The position numbers and the translations under genes are program-made. A DNA stretch of 64,000 nucleotides, taken from NCBI GenBank assembly GCA_036406675.1, contig DASXAO010000084.1:1-64000 (forward strand). The letters run 5' to 3'. The notes below the pieces were generated by a model, which searched no databases, was not told the DNA's origin, and saw only the letters and a program-made list of their open reading frames with translations. This document shows, one piece after another, positions 8,531 to 17,002 of the stretch; position 1 is the first letter of the stretch, and each line of letters begins with the position of its first letter. The DNA is from SCGC-AG-212-J23 sp036406675 (lineage in GTDB: Bacteria > Pseudomonadota > Gammaproteobacteria > Burkholderiales > SG8-39).

Positions 8531-9397
8531 TCAGAACGTGGCGACCACCGAAGCGTGGTCGGCCTTGCCCGAAGCGAGGCCCCAGGAGCGCATCCACTCG
8601 TACACCTGGTCGAAGCGCTTCTGGTCGTAGACCACGTAGTGCGTGTAGCGCACGAAATGGTCCGCCATCTCGTGCGGCGCGAGCCGGCCCCTGGTCTGCT
8701 CGGTCACGTAGTGCTTGTATTTGCCGAAGTCCGCCATGATGCGGTCGGCCGCCTCGTTGATGGCGCCGAGGTAGGCGTTCCTCTGCTCGCCCGAAAGCCC
8801 CGGCGCGATCACCTCGGCGCCGCGGTAGAACGTGACGTCGACGAGGTGCGCGCCTTCCTTCAGGCCGAGGCTGATGAAGGGCTCCATGACCGCCGCCGCG
8901 CGGCTGCGGCCTTCCTTCAGCGCCTGGTAGCGGTTCTCCGGAATGCCGAGGTGCTCGACGACGATGTCCTCGCGGGCGAGCACCCCCTCCAGGCTCTGCA
9001 GCGTGGTGTAGTGCGAGCCGGTGCGGTCGTTGATGCCCACCGGCACGCCGGCGAGGTCGCGCGGCTCCTGGATCGCGGCGTCGAAGCTGAGGATGGCCTG
9101 CGCCCCCACCGCCGGACGCAGCGCGAGCACCTGCGCGCCGCGGCTTGAGCGCTCGCTGCGGTCGATCCCGGCCCATTCGCACAGGTTGTAGACGTCGGCC
9201 TTGCCCTGCTCGAAGAGCGATTCCTTCAGGCGCGAGAAAGCTTCCTTGTCCGAGGCGTTGCGCTGCGAGTACTTCGCCTGGAAGCGCACCTCGAGGCCGG
9301 CGCGCTGGAACAGGCCCTCGTCGCGCGCGACGTAGATCGGCAGGTCGAAGACCGGGTTGTTCGGGGAGACGTTGACGACGGAATGTGCGTTGTCCAT
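8531..9397 (-). CDS. NMT1/SsuA-like substrate-binding protein without signal peptide
   Basis: 288 residues. It resembles ABC-type NitT/TauT/THI5-like binding proteins: NNPVFDLPIYVARDEGLFQRAGLEV near the start (the usual PxxxAxxxGxFxxxGLxV), then LAGVPVGINDRTGSHYTTLQSLE and a LVDVTFYRG segment. There is no visible signal peptide or lipobox, unlike normal periplasmic members, so it may act in the cytoplasm. No permease or ATPase gene adjoins it. It shares a short upstream region with the divergent Bug gene at 9434. Confidence 0.75.
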   Translation of the reverse strand: MDNAHSVVNVSPNNPVFDLPIYVARDEGLFQRAGLEVRFQAKYSQRNASDKEAFSRLKESLFEQGKADVYNLCEWAGIDRSERSSRGAQVLALRPAVGAQAILSFDAAIQEPRDLAGVPVGINDRTGSHYTTLQSLEGVLAREDIVVEHLGIPENRYQALKEGRSRAAAVMEPFISLGLKEGAHLVDVTFYRGAEVIAPGLSGEQRNAYLGAINEAADRIMADFGKYKHYVTEQTRGRLAPHEMADHFVRYTHYVVYDQKRFDQVYEWMRSWGLASGKADHASVVATF

Positions 9398-9433
9398 GGC
9401 TGCTGTACGATCGGCGCTTGAGGAGGTAGCTGG

Positions 9434-10384
9434 ATGATACGCAAACTATGGGCCGCCGTGTCCCTGCTCGCCGCGCTCGGCGCGGCGCACGCGCAGTCCT
9501 ACCCGACGGGGCCGATCAACCTGGTGATCCCGCTCGCCGCGGGCGACGCCACCGACACCGCCGCGCGCGCCATCACCGAGGAGCTCTCGCGCGAGCTCAA
9601 GGTCGCGATCGTGCCGGTCAACCGGCCCGGCGCCGCCGGCGCGCTCGGCACGGACGTCGTGGTCAAGGCGGCCAAGGACGGGCACACCATCCTCCTCACC
9701 AACAACGCGGCGCTGGTCTTCCGCACGGTGCTCGACCCGACGACCGCCACTTACGATCCGTTCCGCGACCTGACGCCGCTCGCCCTCGCCATGCGCAGCC
9801 CGAGCGTCCTCGTCGCCAACGCCGAGCAGCCGTATCACAACCTCAAGGAGATGATCGAATACGCGAAGAAGACCCCGGTGAGCATCGGCACCGCGGGCGT
9901 GGGCTCGGTGGGCCACTTCTGCATCAGCATTCTTTCGGCGCTGACCAAGGCCGATCTCAGCATGGTGCCTTACACGGGAGCCACCCCGGCGCTCACCGCG
10001 GTGCGCGGCAACCACATCGGCGCGGTGATCCTTGCGCTCGGAACCATGACGGGACACCTCAAGAGCGGCGCGGTGCGCGGCCTCGTCATCTCCAGCAAAG
10101 CGAGCGACTTTCCCGAGATCCCCACGCTCGCCGAGCTCGGCTACTCCGAGCCCCTCTTCGGCATCTGGACCGCGTTCTTCGCGCCCGCGGGCGTGCCGCC
10201 CGAGGTGACCAACGTCCTGGTGCCGGCGCTCGAGCGCGCCATCACGGCGCCAAACGTGGCGGCGCGCCTTAAGCCGCTCGGCATCGTGCCCGACTACGCA
10301 CCGCCGGCGAAGCTCGTCGCCGAGATGCGCGACGAGCACCGGCGCGTGTCCGAGCTCGCGCACCAAGCCGGTTTGGTGAAATAA
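9434..10384 (+). CDS. Bug-family tripartite tricarboxylate binding protein
   Basis: 316 residues with a signal peptide ending AHAQSYP. Family landmarks: GPINLVIPLAAGDATDTAAR, where the usual FPPGG loop is replaced by LAAGD; NRPGAAGALGTDVV; YDPFRDLTPLALAM; and VPYTGATPALTAVRGNHIG. The changed ligand loop suggests a different ligand from its neighbour at 7477. An AGGAGG site lies upstream. Orphan, with no TctAB. Confidence 0.9.
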   Translation: MIRKLWAAVSLLAALGAAHAQSYPTGPINLVIPLAAGDATDTAARAITEELSRELKVAIVPVNRPGAAGALGTDVVVKAAKDGHTILLTNNAALVFRTVLDPTTATYDPFRDLTPLALAMRSPSVLVANAEQPYHNLKEMIEYAKKTPVSIGTAGVGSVGHFCISILSALTKADLSMVPYTGATPALTAVRGNHIGAVILALGTMTGHLKSGAVRGLVISSKASDFPEIPTLAELGYSEPLFGIWTAFFAPAGVPPEVTNVLVPALERAITAPNVAARLKPLGIVPDYAPPAKLVAEMRDEHRRVSELAHQAGLVK

Positions 10385-10426
10385 AAGTCAGCTCAACTTT
10401 ATTCGGTTCGACGGGAGGGAATAGCA

Positions 10427-10861
10427 ATGGAAAAGCAATCGGCGGTGGCGGGAGCGAGAAACCGGGCCTTCTCGCTCCTGGACGAGTTCAAGCAGTTCGC
10501 CCTGAAGGGCAACGTGATCGATCTCGCGATCGGCGTGATCATCGGCGCCGCCTTCGGCAAGATCGTCGATTCGCTGGTGAAGCACATCATCATGCCGCTC
10601 GTCAGCGTGGTGGTGCCGGGCAAGCAGAGCTACCTCGAATGGAAATGGATCATCGACGGCAAGGAGGTGCCGTACGGCCTCTTCATCGGCGAGGTGGTGA
10701 ACTTCCTGATCCTCGCGCTGGTGCTGTTCCTCTTCATCGTCAAGTTCCTCGGCTGGGTGATGCGCACGAAGAAGGAAGAGGTCGCCGCGCCCCCGCCGCC
10801 GACCAAGGACCAGGAGCTGCTCGCCGAGATCCGCGACCTGCTGAAGCGCCGGCCGGCCTAG
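10427..10861 (+). CDS. mscL: Large-conductance mechanosensitive channel MscL
   Basis: 144 residues. The MscL first helix is plain (FALKGNVIDLAIGVIIGAAFGKIVDSLVKHIIMP), then a periplasmic loop with YLEWKWIIDGKEVPYG, the second helix (FLILALVLFLFIVKFL) and a cytoplasmic helix rich in Lys/Glu after a proline run. The channel opens under membrane tension to release solutes on osmotic downshock. Length is close to the ~136-residue norm with a slightly longer N-terminus. A good ribosome site (GGGAGGG) precedes the ATG. Confidence 0.95.
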   Translation: MEKQSAVAGARNRAFSLLDEFKQFALKGNVIDLAIGVIIGAAFGKIVDSLVKHIIMPLVSVVVPGKQSYLEWKWIIDGKEVPYGLFIGEVVNFLILALVLFLFIVKFLGWVMRTKKEEVAAPPPPTKDQELLAEIRDLLKRRPA

Positions 10862-10886
10862 CGGCTGGCGCCGCCGGCCCGGGCGG

Positions 10887-11978
10887 CTACTTGAGATAGC
10901 TGTCCTGCAGCGTGCGCCGGATGAAGGCGCGCGCGTCGTCGCGGTCGAAGGCCTCGCCCTTCTCGAGCTTCGCGGCGTATTCGAAGAACGGCATGAAGAG
11001 CTGCGCCTGGTCGACCGGCGCGCGCATGCTGAAACGGCCCTTGCCCTGCTCGAGCTCGCGCCAGGCCGCGCGCACCTCGGCCCAGAAAGGCTCGGTGCGG
11101 GCGTAGTACTTCTCGCCGGCCGCGAAATCGTAGTCGCGGATGCGGTCGTAGCGCGCGACGCCGTACTCCCGCGCGAGGTAGCGCTGCTCTGCGAGCACCA
11201 GCTTGAGGTTGTTCTCCTCCTGCAGCCAGCCCTGGGGCGTGATCGTGTGGCGGTTGGTGCCGACCAGCACGTCGTAGTCCTTGCGCACGCTGAACTCGCG
11301 CCGCGGCAGCGGCCGCCAGGTCTCGTCGCTGATCCAGGTCGACACGCCGTCGCTGTGCTCCCAGCGCCCGCGCGCCGCGTAGCGCGGCGAATCGTCGACC
11401 TGCAGCACCGTCTGGGTCCACGCGCCGCGGCGCTCGGCCGCCGGCACCGCGCGGCGCGCCCACGTGTTGGCGCCCTCGTAGGCGAGCACCGTCTCGGCCT
11501 CGTGGCGCCACTCCTGGCGCCAGTGGCGCACCACGATCGGGTCCGACACTTCGCCGCCCTTCGGCTGCATGCGCATGACGAGGACGTGCTGCAGGGCGAC
11601 GAACTCCGGCCGGTCCTCGGCGACGAACACGTACTCGGTGGCCCAGCTCTGATAGGGCGCATCGGGCTTGAGCTTCGGATCGAAGCGCGCCACCTCCAGG
11701 AAATCGAAGCTCACCCGGTAGGCGCCCGCCATCGCGAGGATCGCGCGCCGATCGCGCTCGAGCGTCGAGAGCCCCGGCTCCTGCAGGCGCCGCCACGCCT
11801 CCACCGGCGCGCTCTCGAGCGCCACCGGAGCACCGCGCGTGGTGCCGCCGCGCGGCTTCAGCGCCTTCTCGTCGAGCGGCCAGGCGAAGGTGAACTGGCT
11901 CGGCTCCTGCGCCTGAACCGCCGCGATCCCCGGCGCCAGCAACGCGAGCCCCGTCAACATCCATCCGTGCAGTTTCAT
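10887..11978 (-). CDS. Secreted protein resembling the DUF6607 family
   Basis: 363 residues from the ATG at 11978, which has GGAG seven bases ahead and opens into a signal peptide ending AAVQAQEP. The mature part is rich in Trp, Tyr and Arg and includes WATEYVFVAEDRPEFVALQH, VVRHWRQEWRHE and RYDRIRDYDFAAGEKYYART. I believe this matches DUF6607, a family of unknown function, but the assignment is from memory. Predicted periplasmic. It converges with mscL. Confidence 0.7.
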   Translation of the reverse strand: MKLHGWMLTGLALLAPGIAAVQAQEPSQFTFAWPLDEKALKPRGGTTRGAPVALESAPVEAWRRLQEPGLSTLERDRRAILAMAGAYRVSFDFLEVARFDPKLKPDAPYQSWATEYVFVAEDRPEFVALQHVLVMRMQPKGGEVSDPIVVRHWRQEWRHEAETVLAYEGANTWARRAVPAAERRGAWTQTVLQVDDSPRYAARGRWEHSDGVSTWISDETWRPLPRREFSVRKDYDVLVGTNRHTITPQGWLQEENNLKLVLAEQRYLAREYGVARYDRIRDYDFAAGEKYYARTEPFWAEVRAAWRELEQGKGRFSMRAPVDQAQLFMPFFEYAAKLEKGEAFDRDDARAFIRRTLQDSYLK

Positions 11979-12164
11979 GATTTGCTCCGCATGCCCCTTA
12001 TTCTCACCGCCGGCGCGTCCTGTCAACGCCACCAGTCGGACACACGGACAATAGGTTCGCATCTACCCCAGGACATATGCCGGCCTCTACGATCATCCAC
12101 CGCCAGAGATTTGCACCCATCCATAGATTGCCTCTACGATTCCTCGCATGCCGTTCAAGCAATA

Positions 12165-12710
12165 GTTAGCGCTCATATGCAGGTCCGCGATTACAACGGA
12201 AAGGGAAAGTGGGCCTGGGAGGCTATCCGCTCGCGCTACCTCGACTACGCAGCGCGGCTTGGTCTTGACAGCCCTCTCGACCTGCGGCCGAAGGAAGTGA
12301 TCCGTGGCGAGACCCGTTGGATCTATCCGCTGATGGAAGAAGTCATTCAAGGCATCAAAGGCGGTGACGCTGCGTGTGCCGCGATTGGTATTGAGTTTAT
12401 GGAAGAGGATGGCAAGTTTGTATTCGGCGCAAGCCTCAAGTCTCGTACTGCTCGCGCCTTGAGGCAGGCAACGCTATCCGAAACTCAAGCCGTAAGAATC
12501 CGCCGTCGAGTCACGTCGATGCTCGTCGCGGGCAACGTTCCTCGAGAGTTCCGAGACTACGTTCGACTCCTGCGCAAGGTGGGCTTCGAGGACTTTTGGC
12601 CTCGCATAGAGTCTGAGGTTCCCAGAGACAACAAATACGTCATGCGGTACTTCGCATACCTTCGTGCCATTCACGAGCGGTTTCATCCGTAGCCGCCAAT
12701 GAGCGCTAAC
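12165..12710. repeat. 12-bp inverted repeat bracketing the hypothetical gene
   Basis: GTTAGCGCTCAT at 12165-12176 is the exact reverse complement of ATGAGCGCTAAC at 12699-12710. The coordinates given span both arms. The arms touch the start codon and lie just after the stop, so the gene is bracketed as a unit. They resemble integron core sites in starting with GTTAG and ending in CTAAC but do not fit the GTTRRRY consensus exactly. Confidence 0.6.
12177..12692 (+). CDS. Hypothetical protein in a lower-GC, cassette-like segment
   Basis: 171 residues from the ATG at 12177. No recognised domain; the middle has WIYPLMEEVIQGIKGGDAACAAIGIEF and a basic stretch KSRTARALRQATLSETQAVRIRRR, so a nucleic-acid-associated role is conceivable but unsupported. 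Base composition is visibly less GC-rich than the neighbours. The gene is framed by a 12-bp inverted repeat (12165-12176 and 12699-12710). Weak upstream signals; I see only a repeated GCCTCTACGAT at 12083 and 12130. Confidence 0.6.
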   Translation: MQVRDYNGKGKWAWEAIRSRYLDYAARLGLDSPLDLRPKEVIRGETRWIYPLMEEVIQGIKGGDAACAAIGIEFMEEDGKFVFGASLKSRTARALRQATLSETQAVRIRRRVTSMLVAGNVPREFRDYVRLLRKVGFEDFWPRIESEVPRDNKYVMRYFAYLRAIHERFHP

Positions 12711-12789
12711 AGCACGTTGTTGACCGACGTCTTCGGCGTGCTACGCCACATATACGGCGCGGCCAAACGCGGACCCTAGGCGGCCTCGC

Positions 12790-13287
12790 GTGGCGCGCAC
12801 ACCCTCGAAGCGGATCGCAAAGCTTGGCTCCAAGTTTGTTTACGTCACCTACATCCGCGTAACGCCCGAGAAGCTGTGGCACGCACTAACGACGCCAGAG
12901 ATCATTGGGCGGTATCGGTTCGGAATGAGCGTCGAAAGCGAATGGAAGGTCGGCTCCACGTGGCGAATGTATGCCGACGGGAGCCTCATGGATTCGGGCG
13001 AGATTCTCGAGAGCGTTCCGCAAAAGCGGCTGGTGATGAGTTGGCAAAATAACTGGAGGCCCGAGTTCAAAGCGGAGGGCAAGTCCCGTTGCGCCTACGA
13101 GATCGAGCCCGTGGGGGCGTCTGCGAAGCTCACTCTGACTCATTCGATCGAGCGGCCGAACTCCAAGTTCATCGGAGCCGTGTCGGACGGCTGGCCGATG
13201 GTCATATCGAATCTCAAGTCGCTCCTCGAAACGGGGGATGTTGCTCTTGTCTATCACCGCCATGGAACGAAGCGGCGAGAGACCTAA
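12790..13287 (+). CDS. SRPBCC/AHSA1-domain protein
   Basis: 165 residues from a GTG start. An AHSA1/START-like fold is indicated by VYVTYIRVTPEKLWHALTTPEII, WKVGSTWRMYADGSLMDSGEILES, RLVMSWQ and a C-terminal helix GWPMVISNLKSLLETG. Bacterial AHSA1 proteins bind small hydrophobic ligands and often sit with ArsR/MarR regulators; a MarR gene lies 500 bases on. Specific ligand unknown. Like the preceding gene it ends in CTAACAGC, discussed in the findings. Confidence 0.85.
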   Translation: MARTPSKRIAKLGSKFVYVTYIRVTPEKLWHALTTPEIIGRYRFGMSVESEWKVGSTWRMYADGSLMDSGEILESVPQKRLVMSWQNNWRPEFKAEGKSRCAYEIEPVGASAKLTLTHSIERPNSKFIGAVSDGWPMVISNLKSLLETGDVALVYHRHGTKRRET

Positions 13288-13330
13288 CAGCGCGCCTCGG
13301 GGTTCTTGGCGCTGGTCTCGCTGCGTCTGC

Positions 13331-13744
13331 TCAGCGTGCAGCGGACTTGCCGAGACGTGCTTCCGGGCGTAAGGGTTCGAAAAGCTCGACCGGATTGCCG
13401 GATGGATCTTCGGCGAGAATCTGCTTGCCGCCGACACCGGTAACGATGTCGTTGCGGAACCGAATTCCCGCCTTGCGGAGGGTTTCGACGGTCGCCGCGA
13501 GATCCGAGACTTCGATGGCGAACCTGTTCCACCCCCCGGGCTCCTGATTCCTCCCGTCAGGCATGGGCTGGCCGCCTCCGCCAGCCGGATTCGGCGCGCT
13601 GAGCACGAGCCGCAGGTCCCCGCGCGTCAACATTGCGAAGGCCGGAGCGGGATGCATCACTTCCGTAAATCCGAGCTGCCGACAATAGAACGCGATGGCG
13701 GCGTCGACGTCGTTAACTATGTAGCGGACCTGAACGGTAGCCAT
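13331..13744 (-). CDS. VOC-superfamily (glyoxalase/bleomycin-resistance-like) protein
   Basis: 137 residues, one VOC module of two beta-alpha-beta-beta-beta units: VQVRYIVNDVDAAIAFYCRQLGF at the start, then LRLVLSAPNP, WNRFAIEVSDLAATVETLRKAG and ILAEDPSGNPVELFEP. The terminal Glu of NPVELFE is a usual metal ligand. The substrate is unknown. It is transcribed away from a MarR regulator across a 69-base gap, so regulation by that protein is likely. Confidence 0.88.
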   Translation of the reverse strand: MATVQVRYIVNDVDAAIAFYCRQLGFTEVMHPAPAFAMLTRGDLRLVLSAPNPAGGGGQPMPDGRNQEPGGWNRFAIEVSDLAATVETLRKAGIRFRNDIVTGVGGKQILAEDPSGNPVELFEPLRPEARLGKSAAR

Positions 13745-13760
13745 TGATCAGCTTCCTGTC

Positions 13761-13790
13761 TTTACCTCTAAAATCAAGCTACTCTACAAT
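13761..13790 (+). promoter_or_regulatory. Candidate sigma-70 promoter for the marR gene
   Basis: In the AT-rich divergent gap, TTTACC (13761-13766) and TACAAT (13785-13790) are 18 bases apart and precede the MarR start at 13814 with a GGGAG ribosome site. On the other strand TTGACA (13805-13800) could serve the VOC gene, but no good -10 is seen. Confidence 0.45.
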
Positions 13791-13813
13791 GGAATAATCT
13801 GTCAAGGGAGCAA

Positions 13814-14359
13814 ATGAGCAGGCGAGACTTGGCGACGCAGGTTATTCGCGGATGCAGGGAATACAGCATCGGCGTGGTTCTTTTCCATCAGGTGGTCGGT
13901 CAGGCCCTGGGAGTCAATGTCACCGACATGAAATGCCTCGATATCCTGACCCTGAAGGGCTCGGCCAGTCCGTCCGAGCTCGCGAAACACACGGGCCTGA
14001 GCACGGGCGCCACGACCGCGATGATCGATCGCTTGGAAAAAGCCAGACTGATCGAGCGCCGTCCGCATGCGACGGATCGGCGCGGCACGACGCTGGTTCT
14101 GACCAAACGGGCAATGCGGACGCTGCCCGCGCTATTCGCATCGCTGGCCAAGGCCATGGAAATATTGGTTTCGAGCTACTCGGAACAGGAGCTCAGGATT
14201 CTTGCCGATTTTTTCGGGAAGGTCGGCATTCTCTGGAAAGAAGAGCGTGAAAAGCTTCGGCAAGACAATGCTCGGTACCGACCGGCTGACGGCTTGAGGG
14301 GACGTGTATATTCGCGCTCGCGGCGGAAAGGGGAGCGCAGGCCACTGTCAGGCCTCTAA
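13814..14359 (+). CDS. MarR-family transcriptional regulator
   Basis: 181 residues. The winged helix is clear: MKCLDILTLKGSASPSELAKHTGLSTGATTAMIDRLEKARLIERRPHATDRRGTTLVLT spans wing and recognition helix (S-T-G-A-T-T-A-M-I-D-R-L-E). Dimerising helices flank it. The C-terminal ~30 residues are basic (RGRVYSRSRRKGERR), an extension beyond the usual length. It likely represses itself and the divergent VOC gene; the inducer is unknown. Confidence 0.88.
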   Translation: MSRRDLATQVIRGCREYSIGVVLFHQVVGQALGVNVTDMKCLDILTLKGSASPSELAKHTGLSTGATTAMIDRLEKARLIERRPHATDRRGTTLVLTKRAMRTLPALFASLAKAMEILVSSYSEQELRILADFFGKVGILWKEEREKLRQDNARYRPADGLRGRVYSRSRRKGERRPLSGL

Positions 14360-14377
14360 AGAACAGGAACGCCATAC

Positions 14378-14866
14378 ATGCAGCAGCACAATCCCTATAG
14401 CCCTCCGATCAGTCGGGTCGAGACGCAGAGTGAAGTCGCGCCGAGGCCCTTGTCGGTCTGGCTCTGGCTGCTCGTGTTCCTTGCCGGCACGGCGCTCTTT
14501 GCTGCGGGAACGCTTCGCTCGTTCTGGCTCCTGGCCTCACGCGCGGGTGAACTGAACAATCCGCTGGCGGCGTTCGTGGGAGGTGCGTGGCGCGTCGCGC
14601 TGATTGCCGCCGCGTTGGTCGTAGTCTTGGCTGTCTATCGTCGACGCCATTGGGGTCGCTGGCTGGGCGTAGTCGCAATCGTCGGGCTCGCGACCTTGAA
14701 TCTCCTTCGCCATGACGCTTCGCAGTATCCAAGCGAGGCGCAGAAAGTGGGCGCCGCATTTAGCCAATTCCTCATCTTGCCTGCCCTGTTCGCATGGTGG
14801 ATCTATGCGTTCGGCTTCTCCGAGAAGGCGAAGCGGTATTTCGCCAAGAGGCCATCGGTGGGTTGA
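14378..14866 (+). CDS. Small integral membrane protein with NPYxPP N-terminus
   Basis: 162 residues with about four membrane helices (around residues 25-45, 65-88, 95-108, 125-145). It starts MQQHNPYSPPIS; the protein at 63391-63822 starts similarly (MSAQNPYAPPK), a cytoplasmic lead found in many bacterial membrane proteins of unknown function. The reading frame continues until shortly before the dipeptidase start. Confidence 0.65.
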   Translation: MQQHNPYSPPISRVETQSEVAPRPLSVWLWLLVFLAGTALFAAGTLRSFWLLASRAGELNNPLAAFVGGAWRVALIAAALVVVLAVYRRRHWGRWLGVVAIVGLATLNLLRHDASQYPSEAQKVGAAFSQFLILPALFAWWIYAFGFSEKAKRYFAKRPSVG

Positions 14867-14892
14867 TCTGGGTCTCCGGGAGAGCTAAGGCC

Positions 14893-15987
14893 ATGACCGC
14901 AACCCCGGCGCGGGACGGAACGACCCGGCGGCGCTTCGTGCAGGCGGCCGTGGGCTTGCTCGTGGCGGGCCCCCATGCGCTGCGCGCGCAATCGCAGCGC
15001 ATGCCCATCGCCGACATGCACAGCCACTACGGGATGATCACAAGGAGATCCGGCGAGTCGGGGCTCGCGCAGGACATGCGCGACCGGGGCGTCGCTTTCA
15101 TCGCGTGGAAGCTGGTCGCGGACGGGCGCTGGATCCGCTCGACTTCCGCCGGGATCGAGCAGGCAGCCGAACCCGCGCCCGGGGATCTCGCCAAGTACTT
15201 CAGCGCCTCGCTGGACCGGATGAAGTCCTACATCGCGGAGCACGAGCTAAGGACGGTACTGACGCCGGCGGACGTGGACGCTTGCATTGCCGGAGAGTCC
15301 GGCATCGTCCTCGCTTCCGAGGGCGCGGACTTCCTGGAGGGCCGCGTGGAGAATCTGGATGCGGCCTACGAGAAGGGCCTGCGCCACCTGCAACTGGTGC
15401 ACTACATCCGTACGCCCGTCGGCGATTTCCAGACCGCCAGGCCCGTGCACAACGGGCTGAGCGACATGGGCAAGCGGCTGGTCGAGGCGTGCAATGCCAA
15501 GGGGATCCTGGTCGACCTCGCCCACTCGAGCGGGCCGGCGGTCGACCAGGCGCTGGAGATCGCCAAGGCGCCGCCGATCTGGTCGCACGGCTGGGTCGAC
15601 AGCCAGGGCGGCGACTGGCGGGACCAGTACGGCTATCTGTCCCGCCGCCTCTCGCTTGCCCAGGCGAAGGAAATCGCGGCGCGCGGCGGGGTCGTCGGGC
15701 TCTGGGGGCTCGGCCTGTCACGGCCGATCTACGGCTGGAGCGTCGGCGCCCGCGATACGCGCGCCTACGCCAAGGAAATTGCCAGCCTGGTGAACAAGCT
15801 CGGGGCCGACCACGTGGGGCTGGGCACCGACATGGAAGGTGTCGGCCAGAACTGGTCTGTCAACGACTACGGCCACGTGCGCACTGTCCTGCAGCACCTC
15901 GAGGAAATGAAGCTCGAAGCTTCCGCCATCGAGCGGGTCGCATACGCCAACTACGCGCGGGTTCTGAAGGCGGTGCTGAAGCCCTAG
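14893..15987 (+). CDS. Membrane dipeptidase (peptidase M19), Tat-exported
   Basis: 364 residues from the ATG at 14893. A longer frame exists from 14794, but this start puts a twin-arginine signal (TTRRRFVQAAVG) at the N-terminus. The M19 zinc site is visible as IADMHSHYG (HxD-type ligands), ASEGADFLEG (bridging Glu), VDLAHSS and WSHGW (His ligands), and the C-terminal GADHVGLGTDMEGVG. The family hydrolyses dipeptides with two zinc ions. Its stop overlaps the stop of the convergent LysR gene (CTAG). Confidence 0.88.
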   Translation: MTATPARDGTTRRRFVQAAVGLLVAGPHALRAQSQRMPIADMHSHYGMITRRSGESGLAQDMRDRGVAFIAWKLVADGRWIRSTSAGIEQAAEPAPGDLAKYFSASLDRMKSYIAEHELRTVLTPADVDACIAGESGIVLASEGADFLEGRVENLDAAYEKGLRHLQLVHYIRTPVGDFQTARPVHNGLSDMGKRLVEACNAKGILVDLAHSSGPAVDQALEIAKAPPIWSHGWVDSQGGDWRDQYGYLSRRLSLAQAKEIAARGGVVGLWGLGLSRPIYGWSVGARDTRAYAKEIASLVNKLGADHVGLGTDMEGVGQNWSVNDYGHVRTVLQHLEEMKLEASAIERVAYANYARVLKAVLKP

Positions 15988-16922
15988 TTGACCGGATTCT
16001 TCGGCCGGGGCAGCGGCGGCGCACGGCGAACCAGGTCGCGCCCGGGATAGTCGAGCCGCCAATGCGCGGCCAGCTCGTCCACGAACTGCTCGGCATACGC
16101 CGCCAGCATGCGCCGCGGGTCCCAGGCGACGGTCAGCCACCTCCCGATCGACGCTCCGCGCTGGACCAGAGGCAGGGCGCGGACTGCGCCCGGAAGCGCG
16201 ACGTTGGAGGGAACGACCGCGATACCGTAGTCCATCCCGGCCAGGGAGACGAGCGTGTGCGGAGCGGCGCTCTCCAGGAGCACCCGCGGCCGGATGCGGG
16301 CCACGTTGCACGCGGCGTCGAACCATTCGCGCGAGCCGAACGTGCGGTTGAGCAGGAGCAGCGGCTTGTCGGCGAGCTCGGCGACGTCGAGCGCGCGACG
16401 GCGGCCGAGCGGGTGCTTCTTCGACACCACGGCCACGCTGTGCGCCGGGAAGAGCGGCCTCGCCCGGAAGCGCTCGTTCGGCACGACCAGCGCCAGGTCG
16501 ACGTCGCCGCGCTCGAGGCGATCGGCCAGGCGCAAGCCGCCGTCCTCGACGAAGTGCACCTCGACCCCCGGATGACGGCGGCGGTACGGGCTCAGGAACG
16601 CCGAGAGCGCATTCTCGATCGCCATCGGCGTCGCACCCACGCGCAGGATTCCGGTCTCGCCGCCCTTGAGCGCGTGCGCGCGCGCTTCGAGCAGCTCGGC
16701 CTCGATGAGGAGACGGCGGCTCTGCAGCAGCAGATCCTCGCCCCCGGACGTCAGGCGCAGGCGCCGACCCATGCGATCGAAGAGCTTGACGCCCAGCTCG
16801 GCCTCGAGCGCGACGATCTGGCGCGAGGCCGCCGGCTGGCTCACGCCCAGGCGGGCGCCCGCCCGGGTGATGCCGCCGGCCTCGGCGATGGTGACGAAGG
16901 TCCGCAGATAGCGCAGGTCCAT
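15984..16922 (-). CDS. LysR-family transcriptional regulator
   Basis: 312 residues from the ATG at 16922 (MDLRYLRTFV); a start six codons upstream at 16940 is possible. The helix-turn-helix reads GGITRAGARLGVSQPAASRQIVALEAELGVKLFDR. The effector domain includes LRVGATPMAIENALSAFL and DVDLALVVPNER. It is divergent from the Bug-type gene at 17003, and a 14-bp palindrome lies between them, so it probably controls that transporter protein and perhaps the dipeptidase. Confidence 0.92.
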   Translation of the reverse strand: MDLRYLRTFVTIAEAGGITRAGARLGVSQPAASRQIVALEAELGVKLFDRMGRRLRLTSGGEDLLLQSRRLLIEAELLEARAHALKGGETGILRVGATPMAIENALSAFLSPYRRRHPGVEVHFVEDGGLRLADRLERGDVDLALVVPNERFRARPLFPAHSVAVVSKKHPLGRRRALDVAELADKPLLLLNRTFGSREWFDAACNVARIRPRVLLESAAPHTLVSLAGMDYGIAVVPSNVALPGAVRALPLVQRGASIGRWLTVAWDPRRMLAAYAEQFVDELAAHWRLDYPGRDLVRRAPPLPRPKNPVN

Positions 16923-16934
16923 CGAGCTCTCTCG

Positions 16935-16948
16935 GTTCATGCATGAAC
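16935..16948. promoter_or_regulatory. 14-bp palindrome, candidate LysR operator
   Basis: GTTCATGCATGAAC is a perfect palindrome lying 13 bases upstream of the LysR start and 55 upstream of the divergent Bug gene start. Its place fits an autoregulatory LysR binding site (T-N11-A type, here T at 16936/16937 and A at 16946/16947 is shorter than usual). Confidence 0.4.
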
Positions 16949-17002
16949 AAGAAGATTGTATATGCCCAAGACACATCTAGGTCCGAGACTTATCTTGCCC
17001 GC

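Noticed and set aside
12693..12789. attC recombination site after the cassette-like gene
   Set aside because: The core sites do not fit RYYYAAC/GTTRRRY and no paired inner stem was found.
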